Assembly: GCA_937879965.1 (NCBI GenBank)
Contig: CALFMP010000036.1
Coordinates: forward strand, 62,001-126,000
Origin: QKMZ01 sp012965515
Lineage (GTDB): Bacteria > Cyanobacteriota > Vampirovibrionia > Obscuribacterales > Obscuribacteraceae
Direction of reading: 5' to 3'
DNA: 64,000 nt
The notes under the pieces are model-generated. The model saw nothing but the letters and a program-made list of their open reading frames with translations. It did not search any database and was not told the origin of the DNA. Every line of letters starts with the position of its first letter. Position 1 is the first letter of the stretch. Of this stretch, positions 63,637-64,000 are shown piece by piece. The translations under genes were made by a program, and so were the position numbers.

Positions 63637-64000
63637 ATGCTGAAGAAAACTCTCAGAAAGCGCAAGTGGAGACAAAGTGGTGTCACTGTCATGATACTTG
63701 GTCTTTTTCTTGCGGCTTTTGCCGTAGTACCTCTAGGTTTGCTCGCTTTCGAATTACATAGAGCGGAACTAGCACGTGAACAGCTCCGCTCTGTCTGTGA
63801 GTCAGCAGCCTTGGCCGCGGCTGCAACTTTGGCTGGATCTGATTTGAACAATCCTGTTGAATCTCATCAAAATGCCATGAATTCAGCTCTTCATTTCTTC
63901 CAGGCAAATTCAGTTATCGGCTATTCATTGAATACTTCAAGACTCGCCGGTTCGAAAGATGAGAAGCCCAGTGCTAAGATGGGAAATCTTTTCGTTCAAT
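63637..64000 (+). CDS. TadG-like protein (cut by window end)
   Basis: 121 codons visible from ATG 63637 after GAGGAAG. Basic N-terminus RKRKWRQSGVTVM, a membrane helix, then the conserved REQLRSVCESAALAAAATLAG, as in TadG/Flp pilus assembly proteins (predicted extracellular domain to follow). Frame still open at the edge. Confidence 0.75.
   Translation, partial: MLKKTLRKRKWRQSGVTVMILGLFLAAFAVVPLGLLAFELHRAELAREQLRSVCESAALAAAATLAGSDLNNPVESHQNAMNSALHFFQANSVIGYSLNTSRLAGSKDEKPSAKMGNLFVQ

Noticed and set aside
1..64000. tRNA or rRNA genes
   Set aside because: No convincing T-loop/acceptor or rRNA sequence seen on either strand; a tRNA scan was not possible.

Overview
The window is about 64 kb of bacterial chromosome with densely packed genes on both strands. 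Gene content suggests a non-photosynthetic relative of Cyanobacteria of the Melainabacteria/Obscuribacterales type. Supporting signs are a DUF6671 protein (a family I know mainly from cyanobacteria), a quinol NO reductase, a bc complex beside a cytochrome-bd-like/cytochrome c fusion, long low-complexity proteins, kinases with C-terminal repeats and moderate GC. This placement is inference; no rRNA, tRNA, CRISPR array, transposase or phage gene was seen.

Left part (1-20.3 kb): a PAS sensor kinase cut by the window edge, an FNPLDP-repeat protein, a small membrane protein, an OmpR-type regulator, a papain-like peptidase next to a low-complexity protein, two tandem Ser/Thr kinases, and a TetR regulator divergent from a YbhGFSR-like ABC efflux operon with a palindromic operator between them.

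Centre-left (20.3-29.8 kb): an ArsR regulator and a beta-carbonic-anhydrase-like gene lie divergent from a six-gene complex-I/hydrogenase-4-like operon. Its large subunit has lost all four Ni-binding cysteines, so it is an Ehr-type (energy-converting hydrogenase related) complex, not a hydrogenase.

Centre (29.8-37.4 kb): an FMN oxidoreductase lies divergent from a respiratory operon (membrane protein, Rieske protein, fused cytochrome b, CydA-like/cytochrome c fusion), followed by a convergent pair encoding a rubredoxin-RIC di-iron repair protein and an Rrf2 regulator.

Centre-right (37.4-52.9 kb): a type I exporter (ABC, HlyD, TolC), two ArsR paralogues plus a frameshifted third, a CysD-like/DUF6671 pair, a degenerate beta-carbonic-anhydrase-like gene and a DabB-DabA inorganic-carbon transporter in which DabB carries two antiporter modules. 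Matching operator-like motifs precede the exporter and two of the ArsR-linked promoters.

Right part (52.9-64 kb): a deleted second copy of the cytochrome/Rrf2/rubredoxin-RIC segment with a gene-conversion-like identical tract, a dihaem cytochrome c, an NO-reductase operon with its own two-component system, then an erythromycin-esterase-like protein, rubredoxin, rhodanese, an E2-like acyltransferase with an altered catalytic His, and the start of a TadE/TadG locus.

The two most notable themes are (i) two separate pairings of a carbonic-anhydrase-like protein with a proton-channelling antiporter-type membrane complex, each next to an ArsR gene or remnant, and (ii) a nitric-oxide/low-oxygen respiration and repair set part of which has been duplicated and homogenised.
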